Positions 19,136 through 28,130 of a stretch of 64,000 nucleotides of DNA are shown here, one piece after another. Below the pieces are notes generated by a model that did no database searches, was not told where the DNA came from, and was given only the letters and a program-made list of their open reading frames with translations. The position numbers were made by a program, and so were the translations under genes. This DNA comes from Acidimicrobiia bacterium. GTDB lineage: Bacteria > Actinomycetota > Acidimicrobiia > Acidimicrobiales > Poriferisodalaceae. The first letter of the stretch is position 1. Every line of letters begins with the position of its first letter. The DNA is taken from contig JAJECP010000026.1 of NCBI GenBank assembly GCA_022821985.1, positions 46,970-110,969 on the forward strand, written 5' to 3'.

Positions 19136-21418
19136 GTGCGAGTGGAGGAGCTGGCGTCGGCGCATGAGGTGAGCGTCGACACCGTGCGCTATTACCAGAA
19201 GATCGGGCTGCTGCACCCGCCTGCACGCCAAGGGCGCATGGCGCGCTACGACGACAGTCATGCGCGGCGGCTCGGCGAGATCCGGCGCCTGTCCGCGGCG
19301 GGCTTCTCTCTGGCGCAGATCCGCCAGCTCGGCGACGGCGGCGACGACCCGATGCTGGTTGCGCTGGGTGCACGCCGCGACGACACCTTGACCTTCGAGG
19401 AGCTGATGCGCCAGTCCGGGCTCGACGAAGAACTGGTGCGGCTCGCGACCGACACTGGCCTGGTGCGGCCGTTGCGCACCTCCGCAGGCGGTGCCGATGA
19501 CGCGCACGAGGCTGCCGGCGGTGCCAGCGACGCGGCTGCCGGCGAGCCTGCCACAGGCGGCACGCTCTACAGCACCGGAGCACTGACGATGCTGCGCGCG
19601 GCCACGGAGCTGCTCGCCGCCGAGATGCCGCTCGACGATCTCATCGGCCTCGCGCTGCGGCACGCCTCGAACATGGAAGCTGTCGCCGCGGATGCGGTCG
19701 GGCTGTTCGCCGACCGCTTCGCCGACGTGCCCACTGCACAGCGCGCCGACCTGGCTGCTCGCCTGATTCCGCTGGTCACCGATCTGGTGGCGCAGCACTT
19801 CCGCGAATCGCTCGTCGAGCACGCCACCGAGCGCATCCTGGCCGGTGACATCGACGACGAGCCAGCCGGGCGTGCCGCTGTGACCGCGGAGGCCGCGCCG
19901 AGCGTGCTTGGAGCGGCGGGTTCGCGACGCCGCACCTCAGCGAGGTTGCGTACCCGGACTGCGGTGACGCTGGAATGCCGGGAGCTGTCCGGAGAGCTGG
20001 ATCCGCTGGCAGTGTTTGCGGCATCCGACGCGCACCAGCGCGTGTACTGGGCGTGTCCCGACGGCGACTTGGAATTCTGTGCGCTCGGCAGCGCCTTCGA
20101 CGCCACCGCCGAGGCCGGCGCCGACCGCTTCGCCTCAGTCGCCGACTCGCTGAGCCTGCTGGACGTCACCATGAGCGGTGACAGCGGTCACCCGATCGGG
20201 CCGCTGGCCGTGGGCGGCTTCTCGTTCCGTCCCGAGGCACCCGCGGCAGGTTCGGTGTGGGCGCCATTCGGCACCGGCTGCCTGACCGTTCCCGAAGTGC
20301 TCGTCGTGCGCCGGGGCGGCCAGTCGTGGCTGACCTCGGTGCCCGGTGCCCCCGTCTGGCCGGTGATGGCTGCATCACGGTCGGGAGTCGGGGGGGCATG
20401 TGCCACCTGCGGCGCGGCTGACGGCAGCGGAGTCTGCGGCCTCGCCGCTGCTGCCGGTGCGCCCGGCGCGGACTGCGCCCGTGACGACATGACCGTGCGA
20501 GGCGACGCCGGCGGCGATCTCACCGGCACAGCCGCTCGCAGCCTGGCCGATCCTGAACTCGAAGCGGGGCCCGCGAGCGATCTGAATGCGGCAGCGCTGG
20601 CCGTGCTCGGCGAGAGCTATCGAGCCGACGACAGCTACACCGACCTGGTGCGGCGTGCTCTCGGCAGGATCGCCGAAGGCGGGCTGGACAAGGTCGTGAC
20701 GGCGCGGGAGCTGCGCATCGCGTCGGGGCTCGAGCCCATCGCGGTGCTCAACCGCCTGCGGTCGCGTTACCCGTCCTGCGTCACGTTCGCGTTCGGACGC
20801 GGGGCGCAGACGTTCTTCGGCGCCACGCCCGAACAGCTGGTGCACTTCGACGGTCTGCGGCTGCAGACCGACGCGCTGGCCGGTTCAGGGCCCCGTGTCG
20901 GCGATCCAGCGCGGGACACCGATCTCGCGGCCGAACTGCAACGCGATCCCAAGGAGCTGACCGAGCACGCGATCGTGGTCACCGATGTGCGCGACACGCT
21001 GCGTGCGTGCGGCGCGGCACTCGACGTCCCCTCGTCGACCCGCGTCATGGAGCTGCGGCGCATCATGCATCTGCACACGCCGATCAGCGGGCGCGTCCCC
21101 GCGGGCACGACGGTGCTGGAACTCGCGAGTGCACTGCACCCGACGGCAGCGGTTGCCGGGCTCCCGCGGCGCGTCGCCCGCGACTGGATCTCAGAGCACG
21201 AGGGTTTCGAGCGCGGTTGGTACGCAGCGCCAGTGGGCTGGACGACGCTGGACGGGCGCGGCGAGTTCCGCGTCGCGCTGCGCTGCGCGCTGACCGGTCC
21301 CGCCGAGACCCGGCTGTTCGCCGGCGGCGGCATCGTGGAAGGCGCAGATCCCGATGCCGAGCTGACCGAGACCAACATCAAGCTGGAAGCCCTCCTGTAC
21401 GCACTCGAGGGCGACTGA
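19136..21418 (+). CDS. menF: MerR-family regulator fused to isochorismate synthase (MenF)
   Basis: A single 760-residue frame from GTG 19136. Residues 1-70 are a MerR winged-helix domain ([23 protein letters not shown]), followed by a linker and a helical region to about 235 ([15 protein letters not shown]) like the C-terminal half of some actinobacterial MerR proteins. From about 270 to the end is a chorismate-utilising enzyme: [11 protein letters not shown] with base Lys519, [14 protein letters not shown] with Glu566, [29 protein letters not shown] and [14 protein letters not shown]. It converts chorismate to isochorismate for menaquinone. An insertion at about 412-480 holds four cysteines (422, 425, 434, 447). 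An in-frame GTG at codon 249 could allow separate MenF synthesis. menD starts 8 bp downstream. Confidence 0.9.
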   Translation: MRVEELASAHEVSVDTVRYYQKIGLLHPPARQGRMARYDDSHARRLGEIRRLSAAGFSLAQIRQLGDGGDDPMLVALGARRDDTLTFEELMRQSGLDEELVRLATDTGLVRPLRTSAGGADDAHEAAGGASDAAAGEPATGGTLYSTGALTMLRAATELLAAEMPLDDLIGLALRHASNMEAVAADAVGLFADRFADVPTAQRADLAARLIPLVTDLVAQHFRESLVEHATERILAGDIDDEPAGRAAVTAEAAPSVLGAAGSRRRTSARLRTRTAVTLECRELSGELDPLAVFAASDAHQRVYWACPDGDLEFCALGSAFDATAEAGADRFASVADSLSLLDVTMSGDSGHPIGPLAVGGFSFRPEAPAAGSVWAPFGTGCLTVPEVLVVRRGGQSWLTSVPGAPVWPVMAASRSGVGGACATCGAADGSGVCGLAAAAGAPGADCARDDMTVRGDAGGDLTGTAARSLADPELEAGPASDLNAAALAVLGESYRADDSYTDLVRRALGRIAEGGLDKVVTARELRIASGLEPIAVLNRLRSRYPSCVTFAFGRGAQTFFGATPEQLVHFDGLRLQTDALAGSGPRVGDPARDTDLAAELQRDPKELTEHAIVVTDVRDTLRACGAALDVPSSTRVMELRRIMHLHTPISGRVPAGTTVLELASALHPTAAVAGLPRRVARDWISEHEGFERGWYAAPVGWTTLDGRGEFRVALRCALTGPAETRLFAGGGIVEGADPDAELTETNIKLEALLYALEGD

Positions 21419-21426
21419 GCGGCAGC

Positions 21427-21990
21427 ATGCAGATCTCCGACGACGATGCTGCCTACTCGGCGTGCCGCTCGCTGTGCGAGGGTCTCGTGGGCGCGGGCAT
21501 CACCGATGCGGTGGTATCGCCGGGCTCACGATCGATGCCGCTGGCACTCACCGTCGATGCCACCACCGGGCTGCGCACGTGGGTCCGGATCGACGAGCGA
21601 TCGGCCGGGTACTTCGCGCTCGGGCTGGCCAAGGGCTCGGGAAGGCCCGTGCTGCTGGTGTGCACGTCAGGCACTGCGGCGGCCAACTACCTGCCGGCGG
21701 TGGTCGAGGCGCACTATTCCTGCGTGCCGCTGGTGGTGCTGACCGCGGACCGGCCGCCAGAGCTGCGGGGCTGGGGAGCGGGGCAGACCATCGATCAGCA
21801 CGGGCTGTACGGCAGCCACGTGCGCTGGTTCTGCGAGACGCCGGTGCCCTCGGAGTTGCCGGTTGATCAGGCGGTGCGGTGGTTCGGCGTCGCCGCTGCC
21901 CGGGCGGCGGAGCAGGCGACCGGCTCGAACCCTGGTCCCGTGCACCTCAACATGCCGTTTCGGGAGCCCCTGGAGCCGCTGCCGTGCTGA
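21427..21990 (+). CDS. menD: MenD N-terminal part (pyrimidine-binding domain), split gene
   Basis: SEPHCHC synthase (2-succinyl-5-enolpyruvyl-6-hydroxy-3-cyclohexene-1-carboxylate synthase) condenses isochorismate with 2-oxoglutarate using thiamine diphosphate. This 187-residue ORF is only the Pyr domain: [32 protein letters not shown] with the cofactor-activating Glu57, [28 protein letters not shown] and, at the end, [15 protein letters not shown]. It stops at TGA 21988-21990, where normal MenD continues. The remainder is in another frame that can start at GTG 21984, overlapping as GTGCTGA. Either a true two-subunit MenD, a programmed shift or a base error. ATG 21427 is 8 bp past the menF stop. 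Confidence 0.88.
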   Translation: MQISDDDAAYSACRSLCEGLVGAGITDAVVSPGSRSMPLALTVDATTGLRTWVRIDERSAGYFALGLAKGSGRPVLLVCTSGTAAANYLPAVVEAHYSCVPLVVLTADRPPELRGWGAGQTIDQHGLYGSHVRWFCETPVPSELPVDQAVRWFGVAAARAAEQATGSNPGPVHLNMPFREPLEPLPC

Positions 21991-23129
21991 GCGAGTGGGC
22001 GGCGGCGCACGAGCGAGGGGTGGTGGTGGCCGGACCCATGTGGGATGGGGACCGGTGGGCGGACGCAGTGGCGGAGTTCTGCCGGGCCTCTGGGTGGCCG
22101 CTGCTGGCCGAGCCGTGCTCGCAGCTGCGGCGTGAGCTGGACGGGGTGGTGGTGAACGACCATCACGACCTGCTGCTGCGCACGCCGTGGGCCGACGCCG
22201 AGCCGCCCGATGCGGTTCTGCGCATCGGCGGCGCGCCGACATGCAAGCCGCTGCGGCTGTGGATCGAGCGGCACCGCCCGGCGTTCGCATTCGTCGATCC
22301 GGCCAGCACCTGGACCGATGGGAGCTTCAGCGTCTCGCTGCACTTGACGATCGGGCCGGAGGCCGTGACCGATACGGCCCGCACGCTGTTGTCGCCGGAG
22401 TCCGGATGGGCGCAGCGGTGGGCCGATGCGAATGCACGTGCCGCCGCGGCAATCGACGGCCTGCTCGACGCTGAACCGTTGCTGGAAGCCGGCGTGGCTC
22501 GCCAGTTGGGGCGCAGCCTTCCGGCGGGTCAGGCGCTGTATGTGTCGAACTCGATGCCGGTGCGCGACATCGATTCGTACTTGCGAGCCCGCGCCGAGCC
22601 GCTGGCCGTGCACGCCAACCGGGGTGCGAGCGGCATCGACGGCGTGATCTCCGCTGCGACCGGCGTGGCAGCGTCGGGAACCCCGACCACGGTGCTGGTC
22701 GGCGACCTGGCATTCCGTCACGATCTCGGCGGGCTCGTGGGAGCGTTCGACACTGTGCCAGCCGCCCATGGTGGGTCCGGCGGGCTGGATCTCACCGTGG
22801 TGGTTGTGGACAACGGCGGCGGCACGATCTTCTCGTTCCTGCCTGCCTACGGGGTCATCGACCCCGGAGCGTTCGACCGTCTGCTGACGACGCCACCTGA
22901 ACGCAGCAGCGCGGAGCTGGCGAGCGGACTCTCCGCGGCCATGGGTTTCGAGCACCACCACATCGGCTCGTGTGACGAGCTGCATGCGCTGCTGGCCGCT
23001 CCCGGGTCGAATCGGGGCGTGCGCGTCATCACGATCGACGTCGACGCGGACGCAAACCGGGATCAGCACCGGCGCCTGGCCGACGCAGTCGCGGCGGCAG
23101 TCCGGGGCGCAGAGCCACGCTCGCAGTAA
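21984..23129 (+). CDS. menD: MenD C-terminal part (central and diphosphate-binding domains), split gene
   Basis: 381 residues from GTG 21984, overlapping the stop of the preceding ORF by 7 bases. It holds the rest of MenD: the central domain ([29 protein letters not shown]) and the PP domain with [44 protein letters not shown] (Mg-ThDP motif from Gly240) and [13 protein letters not shown]. Together the two ORFs total 568 residues, about the normal MenD length, but the usual linker between Pyr and central domains is short. The stop overlaps the menH start by one base (TAATG). Its own start depends on coupling with the first ORF; no ribosome site stands out. Confidence 0.88.
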   Translation: MLSEWAAAHERGVVVAGPMWDGDRWADAVAEFCRASGWPLLAEPCSQLRRELDGVVVNDHHDLLLRTPWADAEPPDAVLRIGGAPTCKPLRLWIERHRPAFAFVDPASTWTDGSFSVSLHLTIGPEAVTDTARTLLSPESGWAQRWADANARAAAAIDGLLDAEPLLEAGVARQLGRSLPAGQALYVSNSMPVRDIDSYLRARAEPLAVHANRGASGIDGVISAATGVAASGTPTTVLVGDLAFRHDLGGLVGAFDTVPAAHGGSGGLDLTVVVVDNGGGTIFSFLPAYGVIDPGAFDRLLTTPPERSSAELASGLSAAMGFEHHHIGSCDELHALLAAPGSNRGVRVITIDVDADANRDQHRRLADAVAAAVRGAEPRSQ

Positions 23130-23935
23130 TGCCGCTGTCGGAACCGTTGCAGCTCGCCGCTGAGGTCACCGGCAGCGGCGAGCCGGTCATCGTCATCCAG
23201 GGATTCACCGGCTGTGCCGAAGCGATGGCACCGCTGGTGGAACGGCTGGACGGCTGGAGGCGCATCGCCGTGGACCTGGTCGGCCACGGCCGCAGCCCGT
23301 CCCCCGCCGACCTCGCGCCCTACAGCGTCGAGGCCATGGCAGCGTCAGTGGCCGTACTCGCGACTGGCCTAGATGGCGGGCCGTGCCACGTTGTCGGTTA
23401 CTCCATGGGCGGCCGCGTGGCACTTGCGCTGGCCGCCACGTACCCGGAGATCTGCAGGTCGCTGACGCTCATCAGCGCCACCGCCGGGATCGCGGATGCC
23501 TCGGAACGGGCACAGCGCTGCCGGGCCGATGAGGCACTCGCCGGTCGGATCGACGAATACGGCCTGGCCCGCTTCGTGGACGAGTGGATGGGCCTGCCGA
23601 TGTGGGATCCGCTCCGGGCGAGTCTCGGCCCCGAGGCGTGGCAGGCGTCCATCGATCAGCGCCTGCGCTCCGATCCCACCGGGCTGGCGAACTCGCTGCG
23701 TGCCGCCGGAACGGGCTCGATGATGCCGCTCTGGGATCGCTTGGGCGCCCTCGACGCACCGACGCTGCTCATGTGCGGCGAGCTGGACACCAAGTTCGTC
23801 GCCATCGGCCACGAGATGAACGGCCTGCTGCCCGCCAGCGAGCTGATCGTGTTGGCCGGCGCGGGCCACGCCGCGCACCTCGAAGTGCCCGACGATTGCG
23901 CCACGGCGATCCGTCGGCACCTCGACGCGTACTGA
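23129..23935 (+). CDS. menH: Alpha/beta hydrolase, SHCHC synthase (MenH)
   Basis: Removes pyruvate from the MenD product to give 2-succinyl-6-hydroxy-2,4-cyclohexadiene-1-carboxylate. 268 residues with the alpha/beta-hydrolase layout: IQGFTGCAEAM (oxyanion region), the nucleophile elbow VGYSMGGRVAL, an acid in CGELDTKF and the catalytic His in GAGHAAHLE. MenH assignment rests on its place directly behind menD (overlap TAATG) and ahead of menC; by sequence alone many hydrolases look similar. Last gene of the menF-menD-menH transcript, as cdd follows on the other strand. Confidence 0.85.
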   Translation: MPLSEPLQLAAEVTGSGEPVIVIQGFTGCAEAMAPLVERLDGWRRIAVDLVGHGRSPSPADLAPYSVEAMAASVAVLATGLDGGPCHVVGYSMGGRVALALAATYPEICRSLTLISATAGIADASERAQRCRADEALAGRIDEYGLARFVDEWMGLPMWDPLRASLGPEAWQASIDQRLRSDPTGLANSLRAAGTGSMMPLWDRLGALDAPTLLMCGELDTKFVAIGHEMNGLLPASELIVLAGAGHAAHLEVPDDCATAIRRHLDAY

Positions 23936-23941
23936 GAGCTG

Positions 23942-24349
23942 TCAGTCCTGCGGAAGCGGGAACTCGAATGCGCCGGGCAACAGCTCGGCAACGGTGGTGT
24001 TCTCGTTCACCGCGCAGTCGGGACCGCCTGCTTCGAGCAGCAGTTGGCGGCAGCGACCGCACGGAGCAAGCAGTTCGCCATCTGCATCGGTGACGGTCAC
24101 CGCAACCAGGCGGCCTCCCCCACCGCCGTGCAGATCGCAGACCAAGGCGCACTCGGCGCAGAGCGTCAGCCCGTACGAGGCGTTTTCGACGTTGCAGCCG
24201 GTGACGATCCGACCGTCGTCGACGAGGCCTGCCGCGCCCACATGAAAGTTCGAGTACGGCGCATACGCCGTGCGCGACGCCTCGTGCGCCCGAGCGCGCA
24301 GCTCGGCCCAATCGATGGCCGTGTTGCTTGGCGCTGCGTCGTCTGGCAC
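23942..24349 (-). CDS. cdd: Cytidine deaminase
   Basis: Hydrolytic deamination of cytidine and deoxycytidine to uridine forms. 135 residues, typical of the small homotetrameric class. Zinc-site motifs are CAECALV (the family's H/CAE with Cys as ligand and Glu as proton shuttle) and PCGRCRQLL, plus the NVENASYGLTLCAE region that contacts the ribose. It starts at GTG 24349. It lies convergent to menH inside the menaquinone block, with no functional link to it. A nucleoside importer (30-35 kb) in the window could supply its substrate. Confidence 0.95.
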   Translation of the reverse strand: MPDDAAPSNTAIDWAELRARAHEASRTAYAPYSNFHVGAAGLVDDGRIVTGCNVENASYGLTLCAECALVCDLHGGGGGRLVAVTVTDADGELLAPCGRCRQLLLEAGGPDCAVNENTTVAELLPGAFEFPLPQD

Positions 24350-24485
24350 TGGGGCGTGCCTCCCGGCTTAGATGGTCGATGAGCGTATGGCGTTGCCGTC
24401 GGTCGACTGAACAGTGCCATTGCGTCCACCGTGCGCGGGCACCGCACATGCTGACTTGGGGCGGCAGAGCAATAGCGTTCGGCCA

Positions 24486-25511
24486 GTGCAGGCGACGTTG
24501 GCCGAATTCGAGTTGCCGCTGGTCCGGCCGCTGCTGACCGCTCACGGTTCCATCACCGTGCGGCGCGGCATCGAGGTGCGGGTGGGCGACGACGCGTGCG
24601 TGGGCCGGGGCGAGGCGGCGCCCTTGCCGGGGTTCGGCCTGGAGACCTATGACGAGGCGCTTGCCGCTCTGGAGCGCTGGGCCGACGATCCCGAGGGGGA
24701 ACCGCCCGCCGAGCCGTGTGCCGCTGCCGCTGTCGAGTCTGCATTGACGCAGCTTGACGCCGAGATCGAAGGGGTCACGCTGGCCACGTTGCTCGCAGGA
24801 GAGGCGCCCACCCAGCGACGCATCGCGGTGCATGCGCTCGTGTCGGATCTCGATCCTGAAGCTGCGGCGCAGCGTGCCGCACGTGCCGCTGCGGCGGGCC
24901 ATCTGGCGGTGAAGCTCAAGGTGGCAGCCCGCGAGCCGAACGGCGGTGCCGACGCATCCGTTGACGGACAGGCGGCGCGCATCGCCGCGGTGCGACGGGC
25001 GCTCCCTGCGGGCGTGGCCCTGCGGCTGGATGCCAATGGGGGATGGGACCGCTCCACGGCGGTGAAGGTGCTGCGACGTGTCGGTCATCTCGACATCGAG
25101 TTCGTGGAGGAACCGACGCCACAGGCGGCGGACTGGGCGCAGATCAGCCGGACTGTCGGGCTGCCGGTTGCTGCCGATGAGCATCTGCGCGACCCGGCGT
25201 CGCTCGACCGGCTGGTCGAGGTGGGCGCCATCGAGGTGGCGGTGCTCAAGCCTGCCGTGCTGGGCGGCCCGCATGCCACCTACGACTTGGCCCGCCGGGC
25301 GGCGATGCGTGGTGTTCGCTCGGTGGTGTCGTCGTTTATCTGCGGGCCTGCGGGGTTGCGCATTGCTCGCGAGACCGCTGTTGCGGTTGATCCGCATGGA
25401 GTGCACGGCATCGGCACTGCGACTTTGTTTGCTGAGGCTCTGCCGGAGGATGTGGTGCCTGCTGGCGGCTACTTGGCTGTGCCTACTGAGGCTTCTTCTG
25501 TGGCTGGTTGA
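24486..25511 (+). CDS. menC: o-Succinylbenzoate synthase
   Basis: Enolase-superfamily dehydratase making 2-succinylbenzoate from SHCHC. 341 residues from GTG 24486, where homology begins (ATLAEFELPLVRPLLTAHG); an in-frame upstream extension to 24414 is not conserved. Catalytic features: the Lys pair in HLAVKLKVAA, the metal ligands in LRLDANGGWD, FVEEPTPQ and AADEHLRD, and the second-side Lys in AVLKPAVLGGP. The product goes to MenE, whose gene is convergent 11 bp away. The motif set is complete, so it should be functional. Confidence 0.92.
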   Translation: MQATLAEFELPLVRPLLTAHGSITVRRGIEVRVGDDACVGRGEAAPLPGFGLETYDEALAALERWADDPEGEPPAEPCAAAAVESALTQLDAEIEGVTLATLLAGEAPTQRRIAVHALVSDLDPEAAAQRAARAAAAGHLAVKLKVAAREPNGGADASVDGQAARIAAVRRALPAGVALRLDANGGWDRSTAVKVLRRVGHLDIEFVEEPTPQAADWAQISRTVGLPVAADEHLRDPASLDRLVEVGAIEVAVLKPAVLGGPHATYDLARRAAMRGVRSVVSSFICGPAGLRIARETAVAVDPHGVHGIGTATLFAEALPEDVVPAGGYLAVPTEASSVAG

Positions 25512-25522
25512 GCTTTTGGCCT

Positions 25523-26488
25523 TCAGACTTTCCAGCGTTGTGTCTTGCCGAGGGGCGTCTGCGGCAACTCGTTGACGAGTTCGAGATTGCGGGGGGCGCA
25601 GTAGGCGGGGAGATGTTCTTTCACCGCGTCACGCACGGCTTCGAGTGCGGGCGGTTGGGTGGGGTCGGTGGGGACTACTACTGCTGTTACTGCTTGGCCC
25701 CATTCGGGGTCTGGTCGGCCGACAATTGCCACGTCAGCGATAACCGGCAACTGCGTCAGAATTCGCTCAATGGCTACTGGCCAGACCTTTTCGGCTCCGG
25801 TGGTGATCATGTCGTCGACTCTTCCGAAGACTGAGAGCTGGCCTTCGTCTGAGAGGGCGCCGGCGTCGCCTGTGGGGAACCAGCCGTCGTTTGTTCGGGG
25901 GTCGCTGTTGTCGCGGTAGCAGCGCAGGAGCATGGGGCAGCGGAGCTGTACTTCGTCGTCGCGGATGCGCAGCTCTACTCCTTCTAGCGGCCAGCCTTCG
26001 TAGATCACGCCGCTGAAGGTCTCGGTCATGCCGTAGGTGGCGACGGTGTTGGGGGGCCGTTGGGGTGGCATGGCGGAGCCGCCGAGCAGGATTGCCCGGA
26101 ACGCTGCTGCGTCGATGCGCGCGAGCGCGGTGGGCACTACTGAGGTGAGGGTTGTGCCTTGGCGGGCTGCTGCTTCGACTGCGGCTGCGTCGAAGCCATC
26201 GTGGACTTCCAGCGGTGTGTCGGTCAGCAGTGCGCGGACTACCACTGCCAGGCCGCCGACGTGTGCGAGGGGGAGGCATGCCAGCCAGCGGTCGGTGCTG
26301 GGGTCGACGGCGAGCGCGGAGCTGGTTGCCATGGCGTTGGCCTCTATGGCTGCGTGGGTGAGGACCGCGCCTTTCGGATCTCCGGTGCTGCCGCTGGTGG
26401 CCATGACGAGCGCGTCGCCGGCCTCGATGTCCCAGCCACCTCGGCGGCGGTGGCGGCCCGTGGCATCCACGACCACGCTGGCGCCCAT
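25523..26488 (-). CDS. menE: o-Succinylbenzoate--CoA ligase, true start probably upstream
   Basis: Activates o-succinylbenzoate to its CoA thioester. The first ATG/GTG/TTG in frame is at 26488 (321 residues). It shows MATSGSTGDPKGAVLTHAA (P-loop), VATYGMTETFSG, GWFPTGDAGAL, FGRVDDMITTGAEKV and the final catalytic Lys in TPLGKTQRWKV. The frame stays open to 26671, and the translated upstream part (LVALAIGG, then FVAELQRAWDAGDAVLPVD) is the typical MenE N-terminus, so about 47 residues are missed by this start. A CTG at 26629, just past the stop of the overlapping small ORF, is the best candidate initiator. It is convergent with menC. Confidence 0.9.
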   Translation of the reverse strand: MGASVVVDATGRHRRRGGWDIEAGDALVMATSGSTGDPKGAVLTHAAIEANAMATSSALAVDPSTDRWLACLPLAHVGGLAVVVRALLTDTPLEVHDGFDAAAVEAAARQGTTLTSVVPTALARIDAAAFRAILLGGSAMPPQRPPNTVATYGMTETFSGVIYEGWPLEGVELRIRDDEVQLRCPMLLRCYRDNSDPRTNDGWFPTGDAGALSDEGQLSVFGRVDDMITTGAEKVWPVAIERILTQLPVIADVAIVGRPDPEWGQAVTAVVVPTDPTQPPALEAVRDAVKEHLPAYCAPRNLELVNELPQTPLGKTQRWKV

Positions 26489-26633
26489 GCGCTCGACGAG
26501 CGACTCCTGCGCAAGGGCTGGCAGCCGCTGATCGACGGGCAGGACTGCATCGCCGGCATCCCAAGCCCGCTGCAGCTCCGCGACGAAGCGATCACTGCCG
26601 CCGATCGCCAGCGCTACCAGTCGTGGCAGGTGT

Positions 26634-26840
26634 TCAGCCCAGCCGCTTGTTGATGTCGGCGACGGCGTCGATCAGCGAGTTATTGACGGCTGCCAGTTCC
26701 GCGAATCGCTGATCGACCTTTTGCTCGACCTGGTTCATGCGCGCATCCACCGTGTCGAATCGCTCATCGACGCGGTCGAACCGCTCGCCGATCTGGCCGA
26801 ACATTTCGGTCAAGAAGTCTCGTGTCTCGCCTGGAGTCAC
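26634..26840 (-). CDS. Small coiled-coil protein
   Basis: 68 residues from GTG 26840. Nearly the whole length is a heptad-like repeat (FDRVDERFDTVDARMNQVEQK), so it should form a coiled-coil oligomer. The family is not recognised. Its TGA lies a few bases upstream of the likely non-canonical start of menE on the same strand, so it may translate menE by re-initiation. That coupling is the main reason to keep it as a gene. Confidence 0.5.
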   Translation of the reverse strand: MTPGETRDFLTEMFGQIGERFDRVDERFDTVDARMNQVEQKVDQRFAELAAVNNSLIDAVADINKRLG

Positions 26841-26993
26841 CGTCGCTCTCCCTGTGCCGCGTCACGGTACCCGCTACTCCGGCAAACGATTGGTCAATTT
26901 TCGGCGAGACGCTGTACTCGACAGCGCTGCGAAGCAAGCGGAGATCTTCGCGACGCCGGAAACGTCGCACGTGGGCGCGAGACTGTCGGCTGC

Positions 26994-28130
26994 ATGGACG
27001 CTGCAGCCATTACGCCGACGCTGCGCTGGACGGGCGACAGCATCGAGATCATCGATCAGACGCGGCTGCCGGCCGAGTTGGTGCTGCTCGATGTGCGTGA
27101 TGTGGCCAGTGCCGTGGATGCCATCGAGCGGCTTGCCATCCGGGGGGCGCCAGCGCTCGGTGCGTTCGGGGCGCTTGCGCTGGTTGTCGGCCTCGACGAG
27201 GCGCAACCCGACTCGCTGGACGCGGCACGCGAGTTGCTGGCGCGGTTGCGGCACGAGATCGGCGACGCCCGACCGACCGCGGTGAACCTGCGATGGGCGG
27301 TGGATCGCACGATCGACGCTGCGCTCGCCGCCCCAGAGCTCTTCGGCGCGGGCACGAACGTCGACAGCGACAGCGACAGCGGCAATGCACGCAGCGTTGA
27401 CGAACTGCGGCGGCTGCTGCTGGAGGAAGCCTTGGCCATTGGCGCCGAAGACGCTCGGGCATGCGCCGAGATCGGTCGGCTCGGGCGGGAGGTGCTTGCG
27501 GAAGCCACGGTGATCGCGACGCACTGCAACGCAGGGCGTCTGGCAACCGCGGGCACCGGAACAGCGCTGGCCGCGTTCTATGCAAAGGCTGCTGCCGGTG
27601 AGCCGGTGCGCGTGCTGGCGGCAGAGTCGCGCCCGCTCCTGCAGGGTGCCCGTCTCACCGCATGGGAGTTGGCGGACGCGGGCATCGACGTGTCGGTCGT
27701 GCCCGACGGTGCCATGGCGTCGCTGATCGCGGGAGGCGAGGTGGACGCCGTGATCGTGGGCGCGGACCGCATCGCTGCCAACGGCGACACTGCCAACAAG
27801 GTGGGCACGCTGGCCCACGCTCTGGCCGCCGCCGATGCGGGCATCGGCTTCTACGTCGCGGCGCCGACCACAACCATCGACGCAGCCGTGCCATCGGGCG
27901 ACGGGATCGTCATCGAGCAGCGGAGCCCCGATGAGGTTCATCACGCCGGCGGGCAGCGTCTGACGCCGGAAGATGCGAAAGCCGTCAATCCGGCCTTCGA
28001 CGTGACTCCTGCGCGTCTGATCACGGCGATCATCACCGACGCAGGCGTGCTGCAACCGCCGTATGGCGAGTCCATTGCCCAAGCGTTGGCCGAGGCTGAA
28101 CCAGCCGGATCGGCGGCGGGCCGGTGCTGA
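26994..28130 (+). CDS. mtnA: S-methyl-5-thioribose-1-phosphate (or 5-deoxyribose-1-phosphate) isomerase
   Basis: Aldose-ketose isomerase that opens 5-methylthioribose-1-phosphate to the ribulose form. 378 residues from ATG 26994, where homology starts (LRWTGDSIEIIDQTRLP). Catalytic Cys178 lies in THCNAGRLATAGTG and catalytic Asp258 in VGADRIAANGD; their spacing of 80 matches Bacillus MtnA. RGAPALGAFGA and ESRPLLQGARLTAWEL are also family motifs. The stop overlaps the start of an aldolase-dehydrogenase gene, which replaces the usual MtnB/MtnD methionine-salvage genes and points to a DHAP-shunt role. Some homologues work on 5-deoxyribose-1-phosphate; sequence alone does not separate them. Confidence 0.92.
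   Translation: MDAAAITPTLRWTGDSIEIIDQTRLPAELVLLDVRDVASAVDAIERLAIRGAPALGAFGALALVVGLDEAQPDSLDAARELLARLRHEIGDARPTAVNLRWAVDRTIDAALAAPELFGAGTNVDSDSDSGNARSVDELRRLLLEEALAIGAEDARACAEIGRLGREVLAEATVIATHCNAGRLATAGTGTALAAFYAKAAAGEPVRVLAAESRPLLQGARLTAWELADAGIDVSVVPDGAMASLIAGGEVDAVIVGADRIAANGDTANKVGTLAHALAAADAGIGFYVAAPTTTIDAAVPSGDGIVIEQRSPDEVHHAGGQRLTPEDAKAVNPAFDVTPARLITAIITDAGVLQPPYGESIAQALAEAEPAGSAAGRC

Noticed and set aside
26721..28130. A longer 469-codon version of mtnA
   Set aside because: MtnA homology begins at ATG 26994; the upstream extension overlaps the opposite-strand coiled-coil ORF and has no family features.
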